Shown one piece after another: positions 42,828 to 51,378 of a stretch of 64,000 nt of DNA. A model generated the notes under the pieces. The model was not told the DNA's origin, ran no database searches, and saw only the letters and a list, made by a program, of their open reading frames with translations. The stretch comes from Fulvivirga sediminis. GTDB taxonomy: Bacteria; Bacteroidota; Bacteroidia; Cytophagales; Cyclobacteriaceae. How positions within the stretch are numbered: the first letter of the stretch is position 1; each line of letters opens with the position of its first letter. Location of the stretch: positions 1 through 64,000 of the forward strand of contig NZ_JAESIY010000015.1 in NCBI RefSeq assembly GCF_016757215.1, read 5' to 3'. Position numbers and translations under genes: made by a program.

Positions 42828-43453
42828 AGCATTTTTTCTTTAAGCTGTTTTAACAAATTAATATTTTTAAGCCCTGGGCTTATTTCAAACTTACTATTCA
42901 CATCTACGGCATGAATATGTACTTCTTGAATGTCAGAAACCTTTTCTATATTATCAAGGTTCACACCCCCACTAATGAAGACGGGTTTAGACAGGTGAAC
43001 TTTCTCTAACCGAGACCAATCAAAACTCTTTCCGCTACCTCCATATTTATCAGTACGGGTATCAAAAAGGAAGAAGTCCACCACTTCTTCATAGACCTTA
43101 AACTCCATCCAATCGAGGTCATTATTTCCTGAAAAGACCTTAATTACCTGAACGCCTTCTTCTTTCAGCTTAGCACAGTACTCTACCGTTTCATACCCAT
43201 GCAGCTGCACCAGATCAAGCCGATAAGTTTTTACTTTATGAAGCACCTCTTCTATGTCTTCATTAACAAAAACGCCTATTTTCTTTATAGTATTAGGAAT
43301 ATCATGCAAAACTCTAGGATCCAGATCTCCTACAAATCGAGGAGATTTATCATAAAATATGAATCCCACATAATCAGGCTTCAGGGCTATCACCTCATCG
43401 ATGTTATCTCTAAGGCCACACACTTTAAGCTTTATATCCTTAAGCTTTGGCAT
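42812..43453 (-). CDS. trpF: phosphoribosylanthranilate isomerase
   Basis: A 213-residue barrel with '[34 protein letters not shown]' (catalytic Cys), 'VQLHGYE', '[22 protein letters not shown]' (catalytic Asp) and '[12 protein letters not shown]'. It performs the Amadori rearrangement before TrpC. It is a separate gene here rather than fused to TrpC. It overlaps trpC by 14 bases and trpB by 16, implying coupled translation. Confidence 0.96.
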   Translation of the reverse strand: MPKLKDIKLKVCGLRDNIDEVIALKPDYVGFIFYDKSPRFVGDLDPRVLHDIPNTIKKIGVFVNEDIEEVLHKVKTYRLDLVQLHGYETVEYCAKLKEEGVQVIKVFSGNNDLDWMEFKVYEEVVDFFLFDTRTDKYGGSGKSFDWSRLEKVHLSKPVFISGGVNLDNIEKVSDIQEVHIHAVDVNSKFEISPGLKNINLLKQLKEKMLCDTV

Positions 43454-44255
43454 AATTCACTTTATCATGAAGGCTCAACTTTTCAATAAAACTCTCGGCT
43501 GATTTCTCTGGTCTGGCTGATCGCATGAACCTTTCTCCGATAAGGAAACCTTCGAAGCCATGACTCTTGAGCAGTTCAATATCTTCAGGCTGATTAATAC
43601 CGCTTTCAGCCACTTTCACTACCCCATGAGGCACTTTTTCTGAAAGAGAAATGGATGTGTTAAGATCTACCTTGAAAGAGGCAAGATCTCGGTTATTTAC
43701 CCCTAACAAATCAATGTATTCATTAAACGAACGCTCTAACTCGGCTTCATTATGCACTTCTAGCAATACTTCTAAACCTAAAGAATGCGCCAGTTTAGCT
43801 AGAGACTTCACTTCTTCCGGAGTAAGCACAGCTGCAATTAACAATATAGCATCTGCTCCTATGGATTTAGCTTCAATAATCTGATACTCATCTACCGTGA
43901 AATCTTTCCTCAAAATAGGACAGAAATTAAACTTACGCGCAGTGGTCAAGTCCTCATTTTTACCTCCAAAAAATTTGGTGTCAGTTAATACTGATAAGGC
44001 AGAGGCTCCGGCTTGCATATACCCTATTGAAGTCCTTTCTATTGACACATTAGGGTTAATCACTCCTTTTGAGGGAGACTTTCTTTTTATTTCGGCAATA
44101 ATTCCTGACTTATCCTCTCTAAGTATATATTTCTTTAGCGATACACTTTGTGTATGAAAAAAGATGCTTTGCTCCAATAATCTCACAGGAAACAAATTTT
44201 TCTTCTCGCTAACTTCTTTACGCTTATGCGCAACAATTTCTTCCAATATATTCAT
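43440..44255 (-). CDS. trpC: indole-3-glycerol phosphate synthase
   Basis: A 271-residue barrel. Blocks seen: 'MNILEEIVAHKRKEVSEKK', 'IIAEIKRKSPSKGVINPN' (catalytic Glu and Lys), 'ALSVLTDTKFFGG', 'PILRKDFTVDEYQIIEAKSIGADAILLI', 'GVNNRDL' and 'VAESGINQPEDI'. It closes the indole ring. It follows trpD by 3 bases. Confidence 0.96.
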   Translation of the reverse strand: MNILEEIVAHKRKEVSEKKNLFPVRLLEQSIFFHTQSVSLKKYILREDKSGIIAEIKRKSPSKGVINPNVSIERTSIGYMQAGASALSVLTDTKFFGGKNEDLTTARKFNFCPILRKDFTVDEYQIIEAKSIGADAILLIAAVLTPEEVKSLAKLAHSLGLEVLLEVHNEAELERSFNEYIDLLGVNNRDLASFKVDLNTSISLSEKVPHGVVKVAESGINQPEDIELLKSHGFEGFLIGERFMRSARPEKSAESFIEKLSLHDKVNYAKA

Positions 44256-44258
44256 GAC

Positions 44259-45269
44259 TTAATGTGTTGTATAGCTTTTCTTTTTATTAACTAAATTTTT
44301 AAATGCCTCTTTGGCCTTTCCTGATTTCAAAGACTCTTCTGCTTTCTGCATACCGGCCTCTATTCCTGCATCCTGATCAGCCGCAAAAAGAGCCATACCC
44401 GCATTAGCAATGATTACCGCCTCTTGTTCAGGAGTACCTTCACCATTCAAAACATTATTGAAGATTTTTGCAGCTTCTTCTACCGTTTCGCCCCCATAAA
44501 TATCTGCTGCTTTTAATCTTGGCTTGTTGATATCACCTGGTGTTATGAGCTGCTCTCCACTGTTAGAAATCACCTTAAATCCTCCCGTAAGAGACACCTC
44601 ATCATACCCGTCTAAGGAATGTAAAATCACAAATTGCTTATCAGTTCTTTGATACAGATACCCATATAAACGAGCTAACTCCAAACTAAAAACCCCCACT
44701 AGCTGCTTTTTAGGCCTTGCAGGATTAGTCATGGGCCCTAACATATTAAAGAATGTTTTTACGCCAAGGTCTTTTCTTATAGGAGCTACATTTTTCATCG
44801 CAGGGTGAAATAACGGAGCATGCAAAAAGCAAATATTAGCTTCATCAAGGCTTCTTTTCAATTCATCCGTATCATTGGTAAATTCATAACCAAACTGAGC
44901 CATTAGGTTAGAGGAACCACATACTGATGACACACCATTATTACCATGCTTAGCCACAGGCTGACCTGCTCCTGCTACCACAAATGATGATAGTGTAGAA
45001 ATGTTAAAAGTATCTTTACCATCACCACCCGTACCACAAAGATCTATGGCATCATACTCTTCAATATCAACCGGTACACAAAGTTCCAGCATAGCATCTC
45101 TAAAGCCTTGAAGCTCATCTACAGTAATAGTCCGCATCATATACACGGTAAGAAAAGTGGCTATCTGGCTTTGATTATATTCACCTTGAGCCAGCTTCAC
45201 AAGAATATTCTTAGCATCCTCACGGCTCAAATATTTATGTTCGATTAGTCTATTTAAAATATCTTTCAT
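44259..45269 (-). CDS. trpD: anthranilate phosphoribosyltransferase
   Basis: A 336-residue enzyme with the PRPP loop 'DLCGTGGDGKDTFNISTLSSFVVAGAG', then 'VAKHGNNGVSSVCGSSNLM', 'NVAPIRKDLGVKTFFNMLGPMTNP' and 'DEVSLTGGFKV'. It transfers the phosphoribosyl group to anthranilate. It is not fused to the TrpG glutaminase, which is a separate gene 30 bases upstream. Confidence 0.96.
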   Translation of the reverse strand: MKDILNRLIEHKYLSREDAKNILVKLAQGEYNQSQIATFLTVYMMRTITVDELQGFRDAMLELCVPVDIEEYDAIDLCGTGGDGKDTFNISTLSSFVVAGAGQPVAKHGNNGVSSVCGSSNLMAQFGYEFTNDTDELKRSLDEANICFLHAPLFHPAMKNVAPIRKDLGVKTFFNMLGPMTNPARPKKQLVGVFSLELARLYGYLYQRTDKQFVILHSLDGYDEVSLTGGFKVISNSGEQLITPGDINKPRLKAADIYGGETVEEAAKIFNNVLNGEGTPEQEAVIIANAGMALFAADQDAGIEAGMQKAEESLKSGKAKEAFKNLVNKKKSYTTH

Positions 45270-45299
45270 TTGATTCTTTTATTTTTCATGAGGGTGTTA

Positions 45300-45875
45300 T
45301 TAATTCTGAATCCAGTTTTCCAACATCACCTTGCCATTTTCTGTAAGAATAGATTCTGGATGAAACTGCAGCCCTTTCACATCATATTTCACATGCGTAA
45401 GCGCCATAATATTTCCTTTTTCATCTGTGGCTGTAACCTCAATTTGATCGCTTACGCTATCTGGCACTACTGCCCAGCTATGATAATGACACCCTTTAAA
45501 TTTGGTAGGCACTCCTTTAAACATATAATCATCAGTTTTGCTCACGGTAATATCACCCGCAATACCGTGCAGTACCTCTGGCATATTAAAAAGCTCACAA
45601 CCATACACCTCTGCTATGCCTTGATGCCCAAGGCAAACACCTAAAATACTCTTAGTAGCACCATAAGCTTCTACTACAGCCTTTAAAATACCTGCTTCTT
45701 CTGGAATACCCGGCCCCGGAGATATTAAGATTTTGTCATATTTTGCTACCTCTTCAATGGCTATCTTATCATTTCTGAAAATATCCAGTTCCACATTATC
45801 CATCTCTCTAAGGATGTGTACCAGGTTATAGGTAAAAGAATCGTAATTATCTAAAATCAATACTTTCATCATCAT
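45300..45875 (-). CDS. trpG: anthranilate synthase glutamine amidotransferase subunit
   Basis: A class I glutaminase of about 190 residues with 'VLILDNYDSFTYNLVHIL', 'ILISPGPGIPEEAG', the nucleophile block 'LGVCLGHQGIAEVYG' and the triad His-Glu in 'GLQFHPESIL'. It feeds ammonia to TrpE. Three consecutive Met codons open the frame, the third (45869) giving the usual 'MKVLILDNYDSF'. trpE stops directly before the frame. Confidence 0.96.
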   Translation of the reverse strand: MMMKVLILDNYDSFTYNLVHILREMDNVELDIFRNDKIAIEEVAKYDKILISPGPGIPEEAGILKAVVEAYGATKSILGVCLGHQGIAEVYGCELFNMPEVLHGIAGDITVSKTDDYMFKGVPTKFKGCHYHSWAVVPDSVSDQIEVTATDEKGNIMALTHVKYDVKGLQFHPESILTENGKVMLENWIQN

Positions 45876-47282
45876 TTATCGGTTTATCGTTTCAGCGGTA
45901 GACAATGCTTTTCTTAAGGCAGCCAGCTTGTTATTTACTTCCTGAAGCTCGCTGGCTGGTGACGATTTAGCCACCACCCCTGCTCCGGCCTGATAGTGTA
46001 GTTCGTTAGCTTTACTCAAAAATGAACGAATCATGATAGCATGATTAAAGTCTCCATTGAAACCTATAAAACCAATAGCTCCACCATAATAACTACGGCT
46101 CCTGTTTTCATACTTATCAATAAGCTTCATAGCCATGTGTTTGGGTGCACCTGAGAGCGTTCCGGCAGGGAAAGTATCTGCTACCAGCTTTAATGGTGAT
46201 GCCCCCTCGGCCAACTTACCCGTTACTTTTGACACTAAATGAATAACATGAGAATAGTATTGAATCTCCTTAAACACTTCCACTTTTACCTCTTCAGAGC
46301 TTCTGCTCAGATCATTTCTGGCCAGGTCTACCAACATTACATGTTCTGAATTCTCTTTTTCATCAGCAAAGAGTTTGGTAGCCAGCTCTGCATCCGCAGA
46401 ATCATTACCTGTTCTTCTGAAAGTACCTGCAATAGGAAAAATACTGGCTTTCCCATCTTTGATCACTATTTGTGATTCAGGAGAGGAACCAAATATTTTA
46501 TAACTTCCATAATCGAAATAAAATAAATAAGGTGATGGATTAATTGACCTTAAAGCTCGGTACACGTTAAACTCATCACCTGAAAACTTGCTTTGAAAGC
46601 GTCTGGAGAGCACGATCTGAAAAACATCTCCCCGGTGGCAGTGCGATCGGCCATTGGTGAGGATATCGAGAAACTCATCATCAGTATAATTAGAGGTTTC
46701 TTCTCCCGTCAGTTCAAAATGAAACTTTGGATTACTATTGATATGAATGAGCGATTCCAGATACTGAATATCTATTTGCTGTTCTCCCTCTCCTTCCACA
46801 CTATGTTCAAATAAATAAAGCTCATTTTTAAAGTGATCTACCACTATCACAAACCGATATAAGGAATAAAAAATGTCGGGCACATCTTCATTATCATTTT
46901 TAAAGTCCAGGTCCTCAAAATATTGAACACCGTCATAAGCCATATATCCAAAAAGGCCATTAGTTACGAACTTATACTCAGATTGATCTGTAGAAAAACT
47001 ATCCTTAAATTGATTAAGCTCATCTAACAGATTGGTTCTGTCTACTTCTTTTAGTTCACTTGCTTTTCCTGGATAATCTAGCGTAAGCTCATTTTTTTTC
47101 ACTTTAAAAGAAGCTATGGGAGAGCAGCAGATATAAGAAAAGCTATTATCAGTACCATGATAATCAGAGCTTTCCAATAAAATACTCTGAGCAAACCTAT
47201 CCCTAAGCCGGAGGTAGATGCTCACCGGGGTGAGGGTATCTGCCAGTAATTTTTTTGAGGTCGTGTTGATTTTGTAAGTCAT
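45876..47282 (-). CDS. trpE: anthranilate synthase component I
   Basis: A 468-residue chorismate-binding enzyme. The regulatory tryptophan site motif LLES is intact (residues 35-38, 'SILLESSDYHG'). The catalytic half has 'GDVFQIVLSRRFQ', 'NPSPYLFYFDYG', 'GSSPESQIVI', 'PIAGTFRRTGN', 'MLVDLARNDLSRSS', 'FPAGTLSGAPKHMAMKLID' and 'GAGVVAKSSPASE'. With TrpG it converts chorismate to anthranilate. It is first in trpEGDCFBA-DAHP synthase and, besides feedback inhibition by tryptophan, lies behind a Trp-codon attenuator. Confidence 0.96.
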   Translation of the reverse strand: MTYKINTTSKKLLADTLTPVSIYLRLRDRFAQSILLESSDYHGTDNSFSYICCSPIASFKVKKNELTLDYPGKASELKEVDRTNLLDELNQFKDSFSTDQSEYKFVTNGLFGYMAYDGVQYFEDLDFKNDNEDVPDIFYSLYRFVIVVDHFKNELYLFEHSVEGEGEQQIDIQYLESLIHINSNPKFHFELTGEETSNYTDDEFLDILTNGRSHCHRGDVFQIVLSRRFQSKFSGDEFNVYRALRSINPSPYLFYFDYGSYKIFGSSPESQIVIKDGKASIFPIAGTFRRTGNDSADAELATKLFADEKENSEHVMLVDLARNDLSRSSEEVKVEVFKEIQYYSHVIHLVSKVTGKLAEGASPLKLVADTFPAGTLSGAPKHMAMKLIDKYENRSRSYYGGAIGFIGFNGDFNHAIMIRSFLSKANELHYQAGAGVVAKSSPASELQEVNNKLAALRKALSTAETINR

Positions 47283-47302
47283 TTAATCTGAAAGGTTTAA
47301 AA

Positions 47303-47335
47303 CAAAAAAAGCCCGCTGTGCGAACAGCGGGCTTT
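47303..47335 (-). terminator. trp operon attenuator terminator
   Basis: On the minus strand AAAGCCCGCTGT pairs perfectly with ACAGCGGGCTTT around a 4-base loop and continues into a T run, 21 bases before trpE. Confidence 0.93.
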
Positions 47336-47421
47336 ACTTATACTTTTAAAGATCTATAAAAATCTCATAATAACGCCGTTCACTTTTCTTTGTTAAGAAA
47401 GTGCCACCACCATGCGTTATT
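47320..47421 (-). promoter_or_regulatory. trp attenuator: alternative RNA pairings
   Basis: AATAACGC (47421-47414), just before the Trp codons, pairs perfectly with GCGTTATT (47376-47369) after the leader stop. Overlapping the latter, GTGAACGGCG (47383-47374) can pair over ten positions with CGCTGTTCGC (47329-47320), in the 5' arm and loop of the terminator, using one G-U and one U-G pair. A ribosome stalled on TGG covers the first element, freeing the second to disrupt the terminator. Confidence 0.8.
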
Positions 47422-47439
47422 TGAGAATATTGTTGTCAT
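47380..47439 (-). CDS. trp operon leader peptide (three consecutive Trp)
   Basis: A 19-residue frame: MTTIFSNNAWWWHFLNKEK and TGA. Three adjacent TGG codons lie mid-peptide. It sits between a good promoter and an intrinsic terminator upstream of trpE. Stalling at TGG when charged tRNA-Trp is scarce would favour the antiterminator. This is the classical logic, inferred from sequence. Confidence 0.9.
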   Translation of the reverse strand: MTTIFSNNAWWWHFLNKEK

Positions 47440-47447
47440 ATCTGAAC

Positions 47448-47478
47448 CAAAAGTAATTATAGAATATTTAAATGCAAA
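47448..47478 (-). promoter_or_regulatory. promoter of the trp operon
   Basis: On the minus strand TTTG (47478-47475), a 19-base spacer and TACTTTTG (47455-47448) fit the Bacteroidota consensus. The leader ATG is 8 bases beyond the box. Confidence 0.6.
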
Positions 47479-47520
47479 CAATTTTTAAATTTAATTGCCT
47501 GGAAAAAGATTAACCTTTTA

Positions 47521-49593
47521 TTACCAGATCTTCACTCTCACGCTATCATCACGATACATTCCATCTCCTGGCTTTACATCAAAAGCCTCATAAAATGCTT
47601 CCATGTTAGATAGAGGCCCATTGGCTCTATACATTCCCGGTGAGTGTGGATCAGTATTTACCTGGGTACGCAAAGTCTCATCTTTATACTTTATTCTCCA
47701 AATAGTAGCCCAAGACATGAAGAACCTTTGCTGTGGAGTCATACCATCGATCAGGCCAGGATCTCCGTGCTCAGCAAGGTGTTTTTGCAGTCCGTCATAC
47801 GCCACGTTAATCCCGCCAAGGTCACCTATATTTTCACCTAAAGTAAAAGCTCCATTTACATGAACACTATCTAAAGGCTCATAAACATCATACTGAGCTA
47901 TCAGCTTACCAGTTCTACCTTTAAAGTTTTCAGCGTCTTCGTCTGTCCACCAGTTAACGAGGTTTCCATTAGCATCAAATCTACTTCCTTGATCATCAAA
48001 ACAGTGTGATATTTCATGACCAATAACAGCTCCAATACCTCCATAGTTAACAGCCATATCAGCCTTATAATTATAGAATGGAGGCTGCAAAATAGCTGCA
48101 GGAAACACTATTTCATTAAACATAGGATTGAAGTAGGCATTTACAGTTTGAGGTGACATGGCCCATTCACTTTTATCAACTGGCTTACCTATTTTATTTA
48201 TTTCTTCTTGGAAGCCAAATTTATAGGCATTCATAGCATTACCTACATAAGAAGCCTTTTCAGCATCGCTGATTACTTTTAGATCACTATAATCTTTCCA
48301 CTCATCAGGATAACCGATTTTCACTGTCATTTTAGTGAGTTTATCCAAAGCCTTTTGCTTGGTAGAGTCAGACATCCAAGGTAAAGCCTTAATTCTATCT
48401 GCGAAAGCAAGTTTAATGTTGTCCACCATCTCCTCGGCTTTTTTCTTGGCCTCAGGAGGGAAAGTTTCGTCTACATAAAGTTTACCGATGGCTTCTCCTA
48501 ATGATTGATTAGCAGTAGCCAAAACTCTTTTCCATCTTGGCTGCATTTCTTCTACTCCTCTTAGTTCTTTACTAAAGAAGTCAAAGTTGGCTTGCACAAA
48601 ATCATGACTCAAGTAGCTCGCACTTTGATCTATCAAATTCCAACGCAAATATTCTCTCCATGTAGAAGCCGGCACCTCTTTTACTATCGCCTGAAACTCC
48701 TTCATAAATTCAGGCTGCATTACTATAAGGGTATCCACTCCTGTTACGCCCATATCAGCAAGGTATTTTTTCCAATCTATAGCAGGCACAATCTCCCCTA
48801 CTTGAGCTAATGACATTTTATTGTACAAAGCAGGAGTATTTCTTCTTTCCACATTAGTCATAGACGCTTCTGCCAATCTGGCTTCTAAAGCCATTATCCT
48901 ATCAGCTTCTGCTTTAGCCTCTTCCTCAGAGTCTCCCAGCATTTGTAACATCTTAGCTACATGCTGCACATACTTCTCTCTTACCTCCACTGATTTCGAA
49001 TCTGTTTTAGTATAATAATCTCTATCAGGCAACCCTAATCCTCCTTGGGATAGATAAGTAGCTATAGCGTTACTATTTTTAAAATCAGCAAACACTGCAA
49101 ACCTGAAAAATGGACCTCCTCCTATTTTTTCATTTTCAGAAAGGTACTCTTGCAGGTCACTAGTCGTCTCTATTTTCTCTATTTTTTCAAATATAGGCTC
49201 AAGTGGCTTTATTCCTACTTTCTCGGCTAAAGTTGAATCCATACCTACATTATAAAAATCAATGGCCTTTTTCTGATCTGTGCCTTCCTTATACTCACCG
49301 CCAGCAGACTTCAGTACGTTAAGCACGGTTTCATTGGTCATCTCTCTAAGTTCATTAAAGCTACCCCAACGACCCTGATCTCCAGGAATTTCCGTATCTT
49401 CTATCCATTTACCATTCACATACAGGAAAAAATCATCTGCCGGTCTTACGGTAGAATCTATATAGGCGGTGTTAATACCTATCACTTCTTCTTCAGCTGC
49501 TCCCTTGCCCTTTTCTTCTTTATTACAAGACACTACCAATAGCACACCTAACATGCTTACTGGCACAAAAGACTTCAAAAATTTAAAATGCAT
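47521..49593 (-). CDS. M13-family metallopeptidase, lipoprotein
   Basis: A 690-residue endothelin-converting-enzyme/PepO-like peptidase. The start at 49593 gives 'MHFKFLKSFVPVSMLGVLLVVSC', a lipoprotein signal. A TTG start 21 bases upstream is less likely. The zinc site is 'IGHEISHCFDDQG' (HExxH) with the third ligand in 'GENIGDLGGINVAYDGL', and the substrate-binding 'NAYFNPMFNEIVFPAAILQPPF' is typical. M13 enzymes cut oligopeptides of limited size. Location is probably periplasmic or outer-membrane anchored. It stands alone, downstream of nothing obvious. Confidence 0.94.
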   Translation of the reverse strand: MHFKFLKSFVPVSMLGVLLVVSCNKEEKGKGAAEEEVIGINTAYIDSTVRPADDFFLYVNGKWIEDTEIPGDQGRWGSFNELREMTNETVLNVLKSAGGEYKEGTDQKKAIDFYNVGMDSTLAEKVGIKPLEPIFEKIEKIETTSDLQEYLSENEKIGGGPFFRFAVFADFKNSNAIATYLSQGGLGLPDRDYYTKTDSKSVEVREKYVQHVAKMLQMLGDSEEEAKAEADRIMALEARLAEASMTNVERRNTPALYNKMSLAQVGEIVPAIDWKKYLADMGVTGVDTLIVMQPEFMKEFQAIVKEVPASTWREYLRWNLIDQSASYLSHDFVQANFDFFSKELRGVEEMQPRWKRVLATANQSLGEAIGKLYVDETFPPEAKKKAEEMVDNIKLAFADRIKALPWMSDSTKQKALDKLTKMTVKIGYPDEWKDYSDLKVISDAEKASYVGNAMNAYKFGFQEEINKIGKPVDKSEWAMSPQTVNAYFNPMFNEIVFPAAILQPPFYNYKADMAVNYGGIGAVIGHEISHCFDDQGSRFDANGNLVNWWTDEDAENFKGRTGKLIAQYDVYEPLDSVHVNGAFTLGENIGDLGGINVAYDGLQKHLAEHGDPGLIDGMTPQQRFFMSWATIWRIKYKDETLRTQVNTDPHSPGMYRANGPLSNMEAFYEAFDVKPGDGMYRDDSVRVKIW

Positions 49594-49744
49594 ATTGTGT
49601 ATTTTTATTTCCAATTACTAAGTTCTCATACAAAGCCCTACTTTCAGAGCTTTATTATGTTAGCGGTATATTGAATATAGCTATAACAGTGGAACTTATC
49701 TATTTCATATTCGTTTTTTAAATAAAAAACAAGCATTAATAACT

Positions 49745-50212
49745 ATGGCAAGAGCATCATCAGAACTTATAGAGGCAATTAAAAAAACGGCCTCGAAGCT
49801 AGGAAAAAGCGATGTTTACCAGTGGGGACATATGGGCAGCTGCAATTGTGGTTTTCTTGCGCAAGAACTCACCCAGCTTTCTAAACATGAAATTCATAGC
49901 CGTGCTATGCAAAAATATGGCGACTGGAATGAACAACTTAATGATTACTGTCCTACCAGCGGCTTACTCATGGATGATCTCATATCAGAAATGCTCTATC
50001 ATGGACTGGATACCGATGACCTTAAACATCTGGAAAAACTGAGCAGCCCAAAAGTATTAGCTTACCTTCCTAAGGGTTCCTACTTAAAGCATAATGTAAA
50101 GCAAGACGTAATTACCTATTTGCATGCCTGGGCCGAGCAACTGGAAGAAGAACTATTATCCCGAATAAAAATATCTGATCTAAACCAAAGGCCAATTGAA
50201 CAGAATGTATGA
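49745..50212 (+). CDS. conserved-looking small cytoplasmic protein, unknown function
   Basis: A 155-residue protein without signal or membrane segment. It is rich in charged helices, and has a 'GHMGSCNCGFLAQEL' motif with two close cysteines and a later 'DYCPTSGLLMDDLI' with a third. These could bind a metal or cofactor. I do not recognise the family. It is divergent from the M13 peptidase and 30 bases before another small gene, so the two may be co-transcribed. Confidence 0.65.
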   Translation: MARASSELIEAIKKTASKLGKSDVYQWGHMGSCNCGFLAQELTQLSKHEIHSRAMQKYGDWNEQLNDYCPTSGLLMDDLISEMLYHGLDTDDLKHLEKLSSPKVLAYLPKGSYLKHNVKQDVITYLHAWAEQLEEELLSRIKISDLNQRPIEQNV

Positions 50213-50242
50213 TCTTAGAGTCTATTACTCAAATATCAATGC

Positions 50243-50488
50243 ATGCAAAACGTAGTTCATAACTATTACAAAAGACAATTTGATGATTTCACTGTGTTGG
50301 TACAGGTAAACCCCGTTACTTATAAAGGTATGGAGCTGACTATTCATAAAAACGGAGAAATCGAAAAAAGAAAAATGGAGTTTGACGAAGAAATTTATGA
50401 TGACCTGGCAGCCGACGAATTCCAAGAGTCTAGTTCTCTGGAGTTTAACCTCTATTTAAAAGGCCTTGTAAAAGGTGGAGAAAAATAA
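50243..50488 (+). CDS. small protein of unknown function
   Basis: An 81-residue cytoplasmic protein with an alternating beta pattern ('FTVLVQVNPVTYKGMELTIHKNGEIEKRKMEF') and an acidic C-terminal half ('EEIYDDLAADEFQE'). No known motif is recognised. It follows the 155-residue gene by 30 bases in the same direction and precedes the SRP RNA gene. Confidence 0.6.
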   Translation: MQNVVHNYYKRQFDDFTVLVQVNPVTYKGMELTIHKNGEIEKRKMEFDEEIYDDLAADEFQESSSLEFNLYLKGLVKGGEK

Positions 50489-50533
50489 TTTAAAGAAAAT
50501 GCCAGAAGTGTTTACGATTTAATGAAATCCTTT

Positions 50534-50541
50534 TACATTTG
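50534..50541 (+). promoter_or_regulatory. -7 box of the SRP RNA gene
   Basis: TACATTTG perfectly matches TAnnTTTG and lies four bases before the predicted first base of the RNA. The -33 element is weak. Confidence 0.6.
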
Positions 50542-50545
50542 CAGT

Positions 50546-50637
50546 GGCAAATCAGTACGACCAGCTCCTGCTGAACTCCCCCAGGACCGGAAGGTAGCAA
50601 GGGTAGGCGGTTGTAGCGGTGCGATACTTGATTTGCC
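50546..50637 (+). ncRNA. ffs: signal recognition particle RNA, small bacterial type (4.5S)
   Basis: The outer stem GGCAAATCA pairs perfectly with TGATTTGCC. The conserved tip is present: 'CCAGGACCGGAAGGTAGCAA' with the GGAA tetraloop and the asymmetric internal loop bound by Ffh. A T run (50638-50643) follows as terminator. It is a structural RNA that targets membrane proteins with Ffh. A short reading frame overlapping it (50522-50710) is not a gene. Confidence 0.93.
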
Positions 50638-50706
50638 TTTTTTGTTTTCTGCAGTTTGTATTTATAGAAAATATATAACTCAACTTATCATTTATAATAT
50701 ACCCCT

Positions 50707-51363
50707 ATGAAATTCTTTATTGATACCGCTAATTTAAAAGACATCCAAGAAGCATATGATCTTGGAGTTTTGGATGGTGTAACTACCAACCCTTCTTTAA
50801 TGGCTAAAGAGGGAATTAAAGGCGACGAAAACGTAAAAGCTCATTATAAAGCTATCTGTGATATTGTAGATAACAATGTAAGTGCAGAAGTAATAGCTAC
50901 TGACTTTGAGAGTATGATCAAAGAAGGTGAAGAGCTAGCTAAAATAGATGACAAGATTGTAGTAAAAATACCTATGATCAAAGATGGTGTAAAAGCCATA
51001 AAATATTTGACTTCTCAGGAAATCAGAACTAACTGTACTTTAATATTCTCACCTGGCCAGGCTCTTTTAGCCGCTAAAGCAGGTGCTAGCTACGTATCTC
51101 CATTCATTGGTAGATTAGATGACATCGCTATTGATGGATTAGCTTTAATAGAGCAAATTGTAAACATCTATGACAACTATGGTTTCTCTACTGAAGTATT
51201 AGCTGCTAGTGTAAGACACACCATGCACCTTATTCAGTGTGCTGAGATCGGTGCTGATGTAGTTACTTGTCCTTTGAATGTAATCACTAGTTTATTAAAC
51301 CACCCGCTTACTGATAGTGGTCTGGAAAAATTCTTAGCTGACCATAAAAAAGCAAACAGTTAA
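50707..51363 (+). CDS. transaldolase-like fructose-6-phosphate aldolase
   Basis: A 218-residue barrel of the small transaldolase/FSA subfamily: '[36 protein letters not shown]', '[14 protein letters not shown]' (Schiff-base lysine), '[30 protein letters not shown]' and '[12 protein letters not shown]'. Small enzymes of this type act either as transaldolases or as fructose-6-phosphate aldolases, and the activity cannot be decided by eye. It is 15 bases before the FtsE-like gene. Confidence 0.9.
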   Translation: MKFFIDTANLKDIQEAYDLGVLDGVTTNPSLMAKEGIKGDENVKAHYKAICDIVDNNVSAEVIATDFESMIKEGEELAKIDDKIVVKIPMIKDGVKAIKYLTSQEIRTNCTLIFSPGQALLAAKAGASYVSPFIGRLDDIAIDGLALIEQIVNIYDNYGFSTEVLAASVRHTMHLIQCAEIGADVVTCPLNVITSLLNHPLTDSGLEKFLADHKKANS

Positions 51364-51378
51364 TAAAATATAATAGAG

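Noticed and set aside
50522-50710. 62-codon frame between the small unknown gene and the aldolase
   Set aside because: It overlaps the SRP RNA entirely; conservation there is explained by the RNA structure.
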